From NCBI GenBank assembly GCA_963791235.1, contig CAWBRW010000029.1, positions 1,302,001 through 1,366,000 of the forward strand: 64,000 bases of DNA, read 5' to 3'. The notes under the pieces were generated by a model, which was not told the DNA's origin, made no database searches, and saw only the letters and a program-made list of their open reading frames with translations. Shown here piece by piece: positions 18,215 to 28,748 of the stretch (within the stretch, counting starts at the first letter, position 1; the number at the start of each line of letters is the position of its first letter). The translations under genes were made by a program, and so were the position numbers. This DNA comes from JALORV01 sp963791235. GTDB taxonomy: Bacteria > Pseudomonadota > Gammaproteobacteria > Burkholderiales > Burkholderiaceae_F.

Positions 18215-19654
18215 ATGAAGCTTCGATTCGGTCGCAAGTCCATGGTGGGCGCCATCGGCACGCTGGTCGCTGTCGGCATTGGCCTGGCGCTCGTCGGTGC
18301 GGCCGGCATCGCAGGCTGGGAGTACACCAACAGCGATGAGTTCTGCGCGGTGATGTGCCACTCGGTGCACCCGGAAGAAATCGCGGCACACAAGCACCGG
18401 CGCACACGCCCGCGTGCACTGCGTCGAATGCCACATGGGACGCAATTCGACGCTGAAGCTGATCGCGATGAAGCCCACGCACTTCAAGGAGCTGTGGGGA
18501 ATGGTCGCCGGCTACGAGCGGCCGACGCACGCCTCAGGACTGCGGCCGGCGCGCGAGGCCTGCGAGAGCTGCCACTGGCCGCAGGCCGAGCACCACGACA
18601 GCATCGCGGTGAACAAGCGCTATGGCACCGATCCGAAGAGCAGCGAAGTCGAGTACCGGCTGACGCTGCACACGTCCTCTGACGTCGAGCGCGACGTTCC
18701 GTGGAAGGTGACGGGCATCCACTGGCACATCGCCAACAATGTCCAGTTCAAGAGCCCGGACGTGCAGGGACGCTCGATCCCGTGGGTGCAGGTCACGAAG
18801 CCCGACGGCACCAAGGTGACGTACGTCGATGCCGAGTCCAAGATATCGAAGGCCGACCTCGACAAGCTCCCGGCGCAGACGATGGAGTGCTACAACTGCC
18901 ATAACTCCGTGGGCCACCCGTTCCCCAATCCGGCCTACACGGTCGACCAGGCGATTGCGGAGGGCAGGATCAGCCGTGACCTTCCGGGCGTGAAGGCCCG
19001 CGCCGTGGCCCTGGTCGATGCGGCCGCAGAAGATCTCCGGCCCGCAGGTGGAGCGCGTTGCCGCGATCGACAAGCTGCTTGCCGAGCACGCGGCGAAGAA
19101 TCCGGTGGCGGCCGACCTCAAGGACAAGGACCTGCAGTTCCAGAAGGAAATGAAGGCGATCCTCGTGAACGCCACGTTCGACGAAAAGGGGTTCTCGTGG
19201 AAGAGCTTCCCGGATCACTCCCAGCATGCCGATTCGGCGGGCTGCTTCCGCTGCCATAACGGCAAGCACTTCAACGAGAAGGGTGAGGCGATCCGACTGC
19301 AGTGCACGCTCTGCCACAACCTGCCGCAGGCCAAGCTCGAAAGCGGCAAGGGCAGCGTGCCTTCGCTGGTCGTCGCCGGCGTGTCGCCGCCGGAAAGCCA
19401 CAATGCACCCAACTGGATGCGTGAGCATCGCCTGAACCTGGACGAGTCGTGCACGATGTGCCACGGCAAGCTGGAGTTCGGGCGCGAGGGTGGCAACTTC
19501 TGCTCCAACCCGGCCTGTCACGGCCGCGTCTGGCCGGAAGTGAACCTGAACGTCGAGGTCAAGTCGTCCGCGGCCGCGCCCGCGGCGCCACCGGCCCCGG
19601 CGCCCGCTGCAAAGGCCGCCCCGGTGAAGGCACGCCGCCAAGGCTGCGAAGTAG
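18215..19654 (+). CDS. NapC/NirT-type multiheme cytochrome c, eight heme motifs (three frameshifts)
   Basis: About 478 aa after repair. ATG at 18215 follows GGGAGAGG. One N-terminal membrane helix (about 10-32) leads into a periplasmic domain. Heme motifs in order: CAVMCH (three residues between the cysteines), CVECH, CESCH, CYNCH, CFRCH, CTLCH, CTMCH and CSNPACH (four between). The first four match a NapC/NirT quinol dehydrogenase domain (FCAVMCHSVHPEEIAAHK); the rest extend it. Extra bases occur near 18398, 19026 and 19632; the last repair gives an AAKAAK tail and TAG at 19652. It would take electrons from quinol at the inner membrane and share the periplasm with the 11-heme protein. The terminal acceptor or donor is unknown. 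Confidence 0.85.
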
Positions 19655-19675
19655 CTCAGCCAAGCGGCTACGCAG

Positions 19676-19699
19676 AACGGCCGCCGCGGCGGCCGTTTT
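19676..19699 (+). terminator. Rho-independent terminator after the cytochrome operon
   Basis: Perfect GC-rich palindrome AACGGCCGCC/GGCGGCCGTT followed by TTTTC, 22 bp after the repaired stop of the NapC-type gene. Marks the operon end. Confidence 0.75.
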
Positions 19700-19751
19700 C
19701 CTTTCTGGCACCGATACACTGGCGCTTTCTCCTTTGACGAGGACGCTGCCG

Positions 19752-21196
19752 ATGAACCTCGCTGACCTGCAATCGCTTCGTTGCACACAAGTGGGACCAG
19801 GACCTGGTTCCGCGCCTGATCGACTACGTGAAGGTGCCGGCGAAGTCGCCGGCCTTCGATGCCAGCTGGGCCGCGCATGGCTACCTCGCTGCCGTCGTCA
19901 AGGACGCGGAGGCCTGGTGCCGCGCGCAGGCCATCGAGGGTCTGACGATCGAAGTGGTGGCGATCGACGGCAGGACGCCGTGCCTGCTGTTCGACGTGCC
20001 GGCCACGCACGGGCTCGGCAACGACCGCACGGTGCTCTTCTACGGGCACCTGGACAAGCAGCCGGAAATGGTCGGCTGGCGCGATGATCTCGGGCCCGTG
20101 GAAGCCGGTTGTCGAGGACGGCAAGCTCTACGGCCGCGGCAGTGCTGACGATGGCTATGCGATCTACGCGGCGCTGACGACGATCGCCGCGATCGACGCG
20201 CAGGGCGCGCCGCGGCCGCGCTGCGTCGGCATCATCGAAACCTGCGAGGAAAGCGGCAGCCCGGACCTGCCCGCCTATCTCGAACTGCTGACGCCGCGCT
20301 TCGGCGACGTGCAACTGGTCGTCGGACTCGACTCCGGTTGCCGCAACTACGAGCAGCTCTGGGTGACGACGTCGCTGCGCGGACTGGTCGGTGGCACGTT
20401 GACCGTCGAGATCCTGTCGGAGGGCGTGCATTCCGGCCACGCCAGCGGCATCGTGCCGTCGTCGTTCCGCATCGCCCGGCAACTGCTCAACCGGCTCGAC
20501 GATCCGGCCGACCGGCCGCGTGCTGCTGCCCGAGTTGCACGCCGAGATCCCGCACGAGCGACTGCAGCAGGCGCAAGCGGCCGGTGCGATTCTCGGCGAC
20601 TCGGTCTGGAAAGAGTTTCCCGTGGGTGAGCTGCAATCACGGCCCGGACGGCCACGCGCATGCGATGCCGACTGACCACCGATCCGGTGGAGGGCATCCT
20701 GAATCGCACGTGGCGTCCGGCGCTGTCGGTGACCGGTGCCGCCGGCTTCCCGTCGATCGACTCGGCCGGCAATGTGCTGCGGCCGAAGACGACGCTGAAG
20801 CTCAGCATGCGGATTCCGCCGACCGTGGACGGCGCGAAGGCCACGTCGGCGCTGCGACGCGCGCTGACGGAACATCCGCCCTACAACGCCAAAGTCAGCT
20901 TCGACGCGGACTGGGGCGCGAGCGGGTGGAACGCGCCGGAAACTGCGCCGTGGCTGAAGCAGGCGCTGGATGATGCTTCGCGCCGCGTCTATGGCAAGGA
21001 CGCTGCATGGGTCGGCGAGGGCGGCACGATTCCCTTCATGAACATGCTCGGCGAGCGCTTTCCGCAGGCGCAGTTCATGATCACCGGCGTGCTGGGCCCG
21101 CACTCGAACGCGCACGGGCCGAATGAATTCCTGCACATCCCGTACGCCAAGCAGCTGACCGCTGCAGTCGCCGAGGTCGTCGCCGCAGTGCGTTAG
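19752..21196 (+). CDS. M20-family metallopeptidase (five one-base insertions)
   Basis: About 479 aa after repair, the usual length of M20 dipeptidases of the ArgE/DapE/CPG2 group. Starts MNLADLQS at 19752. Metal ligands and catalytic residues are all visible: His and Asp of FYGHLDKQPE, Asp of GRGSADDGYAIYA, the Glu pair in ETCEESGSPDLP, and the late His of GVLGPHSNAHGPNE. The frame breaks near 19776, 20092, 20510, 20617 and 20674, each repaired by removing one base. All segments stay conserved, so I read this as sequence error rather than a dead gene. Its TAG overlaps the convergent gluQ TAA. Likely a cytoplasmic Zn-dependent dipeptidase. Confidence 0.85.
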
Positions 21197-22110
21197 AAAT
21201 ACGCGACGGGCGGCGCGGGCAAGCCACCGTTCCGCCCACGCGGTCGTCGCGCTGCGCAGGAACGCGACAGCCGAGCCCGCGCCCATGCGCGGCAGACCGA
21301 GGTGCTGCGCCGCGCGCTCGAGTTCCGTCAAGGCATTGTTGCGATCCAGAGCGCTGCGCACCGGTCTGCTTGGACAGCTTTTCACCGCACTCGTTGACGA
21401 CGACGCCGACGTGCATGTAGCGCGGTGTGGCGATGCCGAGCGCGCGCTGCAGGGCGATCTGCCGCGGCGTGTTGTCGAGCAGGTCGGCGCCGCGCACGAC
21501 GTCGCTGATGCGCTGCGCGGCGTCGTCGACCACGACCGCCAGCTGATAGGCCCACAGGCCGTCGGCGCGCCGCACGACGAAGTCGCCGACGTCGACCTCG
21601 AGGCGCTGCTCGAAGCGGCCGGCGATGCGATCGTCGAAGCCGACGGCATCAGCGGGAACACGGAAGCGCCAGGCGCGGACCGCGCGGCCGTTCAGCCCGG
21701 CGCGACAGGTGCCGGGATAGACCGCTGAACGCCACTCCCGCCGCGGCAATCGCCAGTTCGATCTCCGAGCGTGAGCACGCGCAACCGTAGACCCGCCCGT
21801 CCTGCATCAGCCGGCCGAACGCGACATCGTAGAGCGCGCCCCGCCGGCTCTGGAACTCGACCGGCTCGTCCGATTCCATGCCGAAAGCCGCCAGCGTTTC
21901 GAGGATGTCGCCGGCCGCGCCCGGCACTTCCCGCGGTGGATCGAGGTCCTCGATGCGCACCAGCCAGGCGCCGCCGTGCGCCCGCGCATCGAGCCAGCTC
22001 GCCAGGGCTGCGACCAGCGAACCGGCGTGCAGCGGGCCCGTCGGTGACGGCGCAAAGCGGCCCCGGTAGCCGTCCGGGCGGGTGGGGACGGAGGGACTTG
22101 AGGTCGTCAT
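21193..22110 (-). CDS. gluQ: Glutamyl-Q tRNA(Asp) synthetase (three one-base insertions)
   Basis: About 304 aa after repair, normal for GluQ (YadB), a paralogue of the GluRS catalytic domain that attaches glutamate to queuosine in tRNA-Asp. ATG at 22110. FAPSPTGPLHAGSLVAALAS contains the HIGH-type ATP motif. Cysteines of CACSR and YPGTCR form the zinc site, and EKLSKQTG replaces KMSKS. Frame breaks near 21729, 21350 and 21226; after the last the protein ends LPAPPVAYF with TAA at 21195-21193. There is no anticodon-binding domain, as expected. Confidence 0.88.
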
Positions 22111-22227
22111 GCCGGGGATTACCGCCGGATCGGCCGCCTAAATCGCGGCTCGGAACCAGAGGCTTTACGGCGATTATCCGGGCACACGCGCAATCGCGCC
22201 TTCAATTTCCGCATCGACTGCCGACCC

Positions 22228-24553
22228 GTGGCCCGCGCTGCTGTCAACGCCGAACTCTTCAAGGTCGCCGTCCGGCTCGGCCGCAACACCTGGTACGCCA
22301 GCCTCGCGTTCGGTCTGCTGGCCGTGTTGCTGCTGTGGCGCGAAGGTCGCGTTCCCGTCGCGGCGGCGTGGTGGACCACGCTGGCACTGGCCGTGATGGT
22401 GCGCGTCGCCTACTGCCAGCGCACGATGACGGCGCTGGCTTCGGACTCGCGGCGAACGCCGCCGCGCGCCGATGGTTACGCGATGGTGGCCGCCGCCGAA
22501 GGGGTCATCTGGGCAATGCTGCTGGTGGTGTTGCCGTCTGCGAGCGAGTTCGGCCTGGGCTTTCAGCTCGGCCTGACGATGCTGGTGCTGCTCGGCGTAC
22601 TGCTGCCGTTCGCGCCGGCCGGACTGCCCTGGGTGGCGTTTGCGGTGCCGGTCGGCTTTGCGCAGCTCGTCGCGCTGTTGTCGCGTGAACTGCCGCAGCA
22701 CGAGCTGACGATCCTCACCTGGGCGATGACACTCGTCGGAGCCGCACTGACCGCCCAGTGGCTGAAGCGTGCGCTGTCGAACAACCTCTCGCTGCGCCAC
22801 CGGGCCGACCTTGCCGCTCGCTCGCAGGAGCAGGCGAACGCGGAACTCAACCGCAGTCGCGAGCAGCTGCGCATCGCACTCGATGCCATCGATGCCGGCA
22901 TCGCGGACACCAACCTGATCACCGGCGAGCGGTTCTTCTCGCCGCGTTACTTCGGCATCCTCGGTTACGAGGATCGCGACACGTTCCTGAAGGAATACCG
23001 GCTGTCGGAGGCGCTGCACCCCGACGATCGCAAGCGCGTGCTCGAGGCGCGGCGCCTGCATGTCGAGACCGGTGCGCCGCTGCGTGAGGAGTGCCGACTG
23101 CAGCCGGGCCGACGGCGCCTACGTCTGGGTGATCCTGCGCGGCGAATCGGTACGCGGCACCGACGGCAAGCCGACGCGACTTGTGCTGTCGATCGTCGAC
23201 AACACCGAGCACCGCATTGCGCAGCTGCAACTGGTCGACAGCGAGCGCCGCTACCGTGCGCTGGTCGAGGCGTCTCCATCGCTGATCTGGGTGTGCGATG
23301 ACAAGGGCAAGCTCACTTTCGTGTCGGAGCGCGCCTGCCGGCACATGTTCGGCGTCGAGCCGCGCGATGTCATCGGGCGCCATGTGGCCGACTTCAATGG
23401 GCCGGGATTCACCCGCCGCGAGTTCCTGCGGCGGTTCTCGCCGGCGATGCACGGTCGCCCGGTGTTCGAGATGGAAGCCGTGCTGCGCGACCGGCGTGGC
23501 GAGACGCTGCACGTCAGCGTCAGCGCATTGCCGATGATGAATTCGGCGGGGCAGGTCGAATCGGTGACGGGCGTCTGTGCCGACATCACCGCGTTGAAGC
23601 AGCGCGAACGCGAACTCAACCTCGCAATGCGCAATCAGCAGGCGGTCTTCGACGCCGCCGGCGAGGGCATCGTGTTCGTTCGCAATGGCCGCATCGAAGG
23701 TCCGAACCGCGCACTGGCGCGCATGCTCGGACTGACTCGGGAGGCGCTCGTGGGGCAGCCGGTCGAGGAGATCCTCGCGACGCGCACCGACTGGGAGACC
23801 ATCGACCAGGTGACCCGTGCCGCCGCGGTACGTGGCGAAGCGGCGATCCACGAAGTCATGTTGCGCGCCAATGACGGCCGCAGTGTCTGGTGCCAGTTGA
23901 CTTCGCGCCGCGTCGGCGATGGCGGGGCGAGCATTCTCGTGCTGACGGACATCACGTCGCTGAAGCGCCGCGAGGAACTGGCCTGGCACCAGGCCAACCA
24001 CGACGACCTGACCGGCCTGCCGAACCGCCGCCAGCTGAGCGAGCACGCGCGGCGCCTGCTGTCCGTCGCGCTGCAGAAGCGCCGGCTTGCCGCGGTGCTG
24101 GTGCTGGACCTCGACGGTTTCAAGGAAATCAACGATCTCTTCGGCCATTCGTACGGCGACAACATGCTGAAGCGTGTCGCGCTGCGCCTGTCCGGCGTGT
24201 TGCGGGACTACGACGTGGTGGCACGCACCGGCGGCGACGAATTCGTCGTGCTGCTGCCGGAAATCGAGCAGCCATCGATCGCGATGGTCGTTGCCGAGAA
24301 ACTGATCGCGGCGGCCAGCGAGAACGTCGAGAACCTCGGCCGGTCGCTGCGTCTGCATGCGAGCGTCGGCGTGGCACTCTTCCCGAGTGACGGCCATGAC
24401 TTTGATACGTTGCTTGCCGCCGCCGACGGCGCGATGTACGCGGCGAAAGCCGCGGGCAAGAACCGCTATCAGCTGGCCGGTGAGGTCTCGCCCGGCCTGA
24501 TCGAGTCGGCACGCCAGCAGCGCGTCGACGGCGCCATCAGCGAGCGTTCATAA
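22228..24553 (+). CDS. Membrane PAS-GGDEF diguanylate cyclase (one-base frameshift)
   Basis: About 774 aa from a GTG start. The N-terminal ~190 residues form five or six membrane helices. Three PAS-like sensor domains follow (DAGIADTNLITGERFFSPRY; ASPSLIWVCDDKGKLTFVS; AGEGIVFVRNGRIEGPNRA). The GGDEF domain holds RTGGDEF (about 666-672) preceded by RDYD, a complete inhibitory site with the normal five-residue spacing. It should therefore make cyclic di-GMP and be product-inhibited. There is no EAL or HD-GYP domain. An extra C near 23104 breaks the first PAS. It is a paralogue of the next gene, suggesting tandem duplication. Confidence 0.88.
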
Positions 24554-24645
24554 TCCGTTCGGATTAACCTGCCGTCGCCCGACTACCGGCGATTGCCCCG
24601 GCTTCCCCGGGGCCGGTAGCATTTCCTCCTCGGTGCCCGGCGGCC

Positions 24646-27600
24646 TTGCTGCAGCGCACGCCGCGTTTCCTGGAGCCAGCAATCAAGACGAAGACCTCGA
24701 CTTGGGGATTCACCGGACGGCGAGGTACCGGCTCCGCGCGCCTGCCCGACGCTCCGTTCGACCTGCGTACCGCGTTCGCCGTCGAGCGTCGGCTGCTTCC
24801 TGCGCTGCTGCTGATCGGCCTGGTCGCCGCGGCCAGTGCGACCGCGGTCGGGGCCCCGCCGCTCGTCTGGGGCTGGTTGGCGATTTACGCGGTCAACTCA
24901 TCGGCTCGCTACCTGCTGGCGATCACCTACGGCGATGCACGCCGCCCGATCGGCACGGAGTTGCGATGCGCCCGGCAGTATCTCGCCTGCGCGGTCGTCG
25001 ACGTGGTGCTCTGGGCGGCATTGCTTGCGCTCGTCCCCCGGCCCGTGGCCTTTGTTGCCGGTCCTGGCGCCTTCGCGGCGTGCGGCGCAGTGCTGCTGGC
25101 GGCGCTCAGCTTCGGCGGCTGGCCACGCGTCTGGACGTTCTACGTCGCGGCGTGGGTGGCGATATCGGCAATCGTGGCCGCTCGTACCAGCGGAGCATTG
25201 ACGAGCTTCGCCTTTGCGTTTCCTCTCTGGCTGCTCGCGATCTGGTGGCTCGGACGGCAGCAGCCGCTGAGCCGTCATGCCGAGCGACGTGGCGCGCAGA
25301 CGCTGATCAGCAATCCGACGAAGTTCGGCTGGCAGGCGGCGATCCATGCGATCCCCACGCCGGTCATCGTGGCCCGCAACGGCCGCGTCATCGAAGTCAA
25401 TCGATCCGCCTGTGAGTTCATCGGCCGCAGCGAGCGGTCAATCCTTGGCAATCCGGTGCAGGAATGCCTGATCGCCGAGCCGTCGGAAGCGCTGCAGCCG
25501 GAGCACCACCGCTCGGAGTCGAGTGCCGCCGTGGAGATCCGGCCGGCCGATCGGACATTCGCTGGAACGCCGTGGTCGGGACGGGTGCGCTACATGGAGC
25601 CGGGGCGAGCCACGTCGATCATTGTCATCGCACTGACGCAGGCCGCGCAGGAGCCGTTCGGGCCGGCGCGCCTGATCGAGGACGCGCGTCGTTTCGCGGA
25701 GTGGGTAGGCGGCCTGCAGGGCCTTCCCTGGTATCGCGACGAACGCGGCCTGCTCGTTGTGCCGCAGGAGTTTCCGCCGCCGGACCCGGCACAGGCCACC
25801 GAAGCTGCCGCCTTCCCGCTTGGCTACCTGCTGGCGCCGGCGGAGCGCGACCGCCTCAACGTGGTCTTCCGCGAAGCGCTGCGTTCAGGAGACATGTTCG
25901 ACGAACGCATGTCGCTGCGCGATGTGCAGGGAACAGCGCGCGAGGTGCGCGTCGTCTGCATGGCCCGACCGAGCGGGGCCGACGGCCTCGCACCGGTCAT
26001 CGGCACCATAGCCGCGGCTCGCCCGGTACCGGTGCGTGCGCCGACCGCCGACCCGGGCAGCGACCTGTTGTCGCGCCTGCCCGTGGTGGTCTGGCTCGTC
26101 GATTCGGGCGGGCGCGTGCTGCACGCAACGGGAGCCGAGCCGCGCCGCTGGGGCATGGTGGCCGAGGCGCGCATGCGTCCTGAGTGGCAACACGCCTTTG
26201 CCTTCAAGCCGGAATCGGTGCCGGCGGTTCAGCTGGCCCTGCAAAAGGCGCTGGCCGGCCAGCCGAGCTTCGATGTGCGCAACACACGTACCAGCCTCTC
26301 CGGCGGCATCCTGAACCTGCGCAGTCACTTCGTGCCCTATGCGGGCCGCCAGCTGCAGGCGGTTCTCGTCATGGACACTATCGCCTCGCCGTCCGAGTTG
26401 CTGGAGATCGAGCGGCTCAAGCGCAGCAAGGCGCAGTACAAGTCGTTGGTGGAAGCGTCGGCGAGCCTGATCTGGGCCTGCGATGCCGACTTCACGCTGA
26501 CCTTCGCCAGCCGGCGTGCGGCACGCGTGATCTATGGTTACGAGACGCGCGAGCTGCTCGGGCAACCGGTCGACGTCCTGCTGCCCAAAGACGCCGAGCA
26601 ACCGGCGGTGCGCCGTGCGTTCGACGGGCTGCGCGAAGGTCGGCCGATCCGCGATCTCGAGGCCGTGCAAATCACGCAGGACGGGCGCCGTGTCATCGTG
26701 TCGATCAGCGCGGTGCCGCTGCGGCAGCCGGACGGGCGTTTTGCCGGGGCGGTCGGCATGAATGCAGACCTCACCGCGCTGAAGTCGCGTGAAACCAGGC
26801 TGTCGGAGGCGCTGCGCGTGGAGCGCACGGTGCTGGATTCCGCGGGGCAGGCGATCGCCGTCGTGAAGCAGGACCTGGTCCAGCGCTGCAACGACGCATT
26901 CCTGCGCCTCGCCGGCATGCCCCCGGAAGAGCTAGCACGCACGCCGCTGCAGACTTGCCTGATGGACGGCGAGGACTGGGACGAACTCAGCGCGGCGGCC
27001 GAGGAAGCGCGCGGCCGCGACCAGGCCGTCGTTCGCGAATTGCGCGTTCAGAGCGGCGCGCGCCTCGGGCACGGCGAGGGGGCCGCGTGGTGCCAGGTCA
27101 CCGCGCGTTCGATCGCGGCCGGCGAGTTCGTGCTGGTGATTGCCGACATCGACACGATCAAGCGTCGCGAGGCCAGCGCCCTGCACGAGGCCCAGCACGA
27201 TGACCTCACCGGGCTGCCGAATCGCCGCCTGCTCGCCGAGCGTGCCGCAGCGGCGCTCGCGACCTCGGAACTGCGCAAGGTCAGCTGTGCAGTGCTGGCT
27301 ATCGATCTCGATGGATTCAAGGAAGTAAACGACCGGTACGGCCACGAGGTGGGCGACAACACGCTGCGCGAGATCGCGGCCCGGCTCGCGCGCGTGATGC
27401 GGCCGCAGGACACGGTGGCGCGCCGTGGCGGTGACGAATTCGCGGTGCTGGTTCCGGACGTGGGTTCGATGGTCGAGGTCGAGCGCATCGCCACGCGCCT
27501 GCTGCAGGCGGTGGCGCAGCCGGTCGCCCAGCAGGGTCATCCGACACTGGGCCTGTCGGCCAGCATCGGCGTTGCGCTGGCGCCCGAGCAGGGACGCGAC

Positions 27601-27741
27601 CTCGAACGGCTGTTGCAGCTGGCTGACCTCGCGATGTACGACGCCAAGCTGAAGGGCAAGAACCGCTATGCGTTCGCGCAGGGCGCCGGCCTGCCGGCGA
27701 ATGTCACGCCACTAGTGCCGCGCGCGTCGCGGATGTCCTGA
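24646..27741 (+). CDS. Membrane PAS-GGDEF diguanylate cyclase
   Basis: 1031 aa with an unbroken frame; TTG start, so the true start could be slightly different. The N-terminus has about six membrane helices (to ~residue 210), then several PAS-type modules (HAIPTPVIVARNGRVIEVN; LPVVVWLVDSGGRVLH; ASASLIWACDADFTLTFAS; DSAGQAIAVVKQDLVQRCN). The terminal cyclase has RRGGDEF (about 925-931) with inhibitory RPQD five residues before GGDEF. It should synthesise cyclic di-GMP in response to a membrane or cytoplasmic cue. The last PAS pair and GGDEF closely resemble those of the preceding gene. Its 3' end overlaps the convergent LysR gene by 38 bp. Confidence 0.9.
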   Translation: MLQRTPRFLEPAIKTKTSTWGFTGRRGTGSARLPDAPFDLRTAFAVERRLLPALLLIGLVAAASATAVGAPPLVWGWLAIYAVNSSARYLLAITYGDARRPIGTELRCARQYLACAVVDVVLWAALLALVPRPVAFVAGPGAFAACGAVLLAALSFGGWPRVWTFYVAAWVAISAIVAARTSGALTSFAFAFPLWLLAIWWLGRQQPLSRHAERRGAQTLISNPTKFGWQAAIHAIPTPVIVARNGRVIEVNRSACEFIGRSERSILGNPVQECLIAEPSEALQPEHHRSESSAAVEIRPADRTFAGTPWSGRVRYMEPGRATSIIVIALTQAAQEPFGPARLIEDARRFAEWVGGLQGLPWYRDERGLLVVPQEFPPPDPAQATEAAAFPLGYLLAPAERDRLNVVFREALRSGDMFDERMSLRDVQGTAREVRVVCMARPSGADGLAPVIGTIAAARPVPVRAPTADPGSDLLSRLPVVVWLVDSGGRVLHATGAEPRRWGMVAEARMRPEWQHAFAFKPESVPAVQLALQKALAGQPSFDVRNTRTSLSGGILNLRSHFVPYAGRQLQAVLVMDTIASPSELLEIERLKRSKAQYKSLVEASASLIWACDADFTLTFASRRAARVIYGYETRELLGQPVDVLLPKDAEQPAVRRAFDGLREGRPIRDLEAVQITQDGRRVIVSISAVPLRQPDGRFAGAVGMNADLTALKSRETRLSEALRVERTVLDSAGQAIAVVKQDLVQRCNDAFLRLAGMPPEELARTPLQTCLMDGEDWDELSAAAEEARGRDQAVVRELRVQSGARLGHGEGAAWCQVTARSIAAGEFVLVIADIDTIKRREASALHEAQHDDLTGLPNRRLLAERAAAALATSELRKVSCAVLAIDLDGFKEVNDRYGHEVGDNTLREIAARLARVMRPQDTVARRGGDEFAVLVPDVGSMVEVERIATRLLQAVAQPVAQQGHPTLGLSASIGVALAPEQGRDLERLLQLADLAMYDAKLKGKNRYAFAQGAGLPANVTPLVPRASRMS

Positions 27742-28618
27742 GCGTTTGCAGCCACCACGCGACCGCCTTGCCGCGCGCGTCGTTACGCCATGCGACGTGC
27801 ATCGTGCTGTCGCTGCGCTCCTGGTCGGTGGTCCGCACGATCAGTTCGCCGCGTGCCAGTTCTTCACGAACGAGATGCGCGGGCAGGAATCCGCACCCCA
27901 GCCCCGCTTTCTGTGCCGCAATTTTCGCGGCCAGGCTCGGCACCGTCAGCACGTCGGCCAGCCCGAGCAGGCCCGCCGCGCGCGGAGCCAGCCGCTGCGA
28001 GGTGTCGCCGACGACGATCTGCCGGTGCCTGCGCAGTTCACTCGCGGGCAAGGGCGACGCGATCGCGGCGAGTGGATGGGCGGGTGCCACGGCAAACACG
28101 AAGTGCACGGTACCGATCGGCTCGGAGCGATAGCCCGCACCCAGGCGCGACGGCTCCGGGCCCTCCTGCATCGCGCCGATCGCGATGTCTGCTCGTCCCG
28201 ACAGTAGCGCGTCCCAGGTCCCGCCCAGCACTTCGTCGGTGATCCGGAGCTGCGTCGGCGCGACGCGGTGGAACGCATCGAGCAGCGGGATGAGCCGTGC
28301 AAACGGAATGATGTTGTCGAGCGCCAGCGTCAATTCCTGCTCCCAGCCCGACGCCACGCGCCTGACCCGACGCGCCAGTTCGTCCGCTGCCGCCAGCAGG
28401 TGCCGGCCTTCGCGCAGCAGTTCCTCGCCGGCCGGCGTGAGCCGCGCGCGGTAGCCGCGGCGGTCGAACAGCAGCACGTCCAGGTCGTCCTCGAGGCGAC
28501 GTACGGCGTAGGTCACTGCAGAGGGAACGCGGCCCAGTTCGTCCGCGGCGCCGGCAAAGCTGCCGCGACGTGCAATGGCATCCACCAGCTGCAGGGCGTC
28601 CAGCGTCAGGGTTGTCAT
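27704..28618 (-). CDS. LysR-family transcriptional regulator
   Basis: 304 aa. Winged HTH at residues 4-62 (DALQLVDAIARRGSFAGAAD, then VPSAVTYAVRRLEDDLDVLLF) followed by the periplasmic-binding-type effector domain (about 90-295). It is divergent from the pirin/DoxX genes, the classic LysR arrangement, so these are the likely targets. A perfect 18-bp palindrome lies between them, right before this start. Effector unknown. Confidence 0.92.
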   Translation of the reverse strand: MTTLTLDALQLVDAIARRGSFAGAADELGRVPSAVTYAVRRLEDDLDVLLFDRRGYRARLTPAGEELLREGRHLLAAADELARRVRRVASGWEQELTLALDNIIPFARLIPLLDAFHRVAPTQLRITDEVLGGTWDALLSGRADIAIGAMQEGPEPSRLGAGYRSEPIGTVHFVFAVAPAHPLAAIASPLPASELRRHRQIVVGDTSQRLAPRAAGLLGLADVLTVPSLAAKIAAQKAGLGCGFLPAHLVREELARGELIVRTTDQERSDSTMHVAWRNDARGKAVAWWLQTLRTSATRAALVA

Positions 28619-28624
28619 CTAGAT

Positions 28625-28642
28625 ATTCAGTTGCAACTGAAT
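28625..28642. promoter_or_regulatory. Perfect 18-bp palindrome, likely LysR-type operator
   Basis: ATTCAGTTGCAACTGAAT is fully self-complementary and begins 7 bp from the LysR start codon. It contains the T-N11-A pattern typical of LysR binding sites. Binding here would place the regulator over its own leader (autoregulation) and about 105 bp upstream of the pirin gene. Confidence 0.6.
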
Positions 28643-28748
28643 GACTCGGTGAGTTTAAATCCGATGGGTTTTGTCGGGTATAGCGGCATCATTGCTCTGT
28701 ATCGGGGCGGCTTCGGTTCGGGTGGCCCCGCTGACAGGAGGTATTACC

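Noticed and set aside
19898..21661. 587-codon minus frame across the M20 peptidase
   Set aside because: Only its 5' part (about 21230-21350) matches GluQ; the rest is antisense to a conserved peptidase.
22919..24397. 492-codon minus frame opposite the first GGDEF gene
   Set aside because: Shadow frame with no recognisable motif; PAS and GGDEF motifs are on the plus strand.
24551..24566. Hairpin TAATCC-GTTC-GGATTA after the first GGDEF gene as a terminator
   Set aside because: Only a 6-bp stem and no T-run, so termination is not supported.
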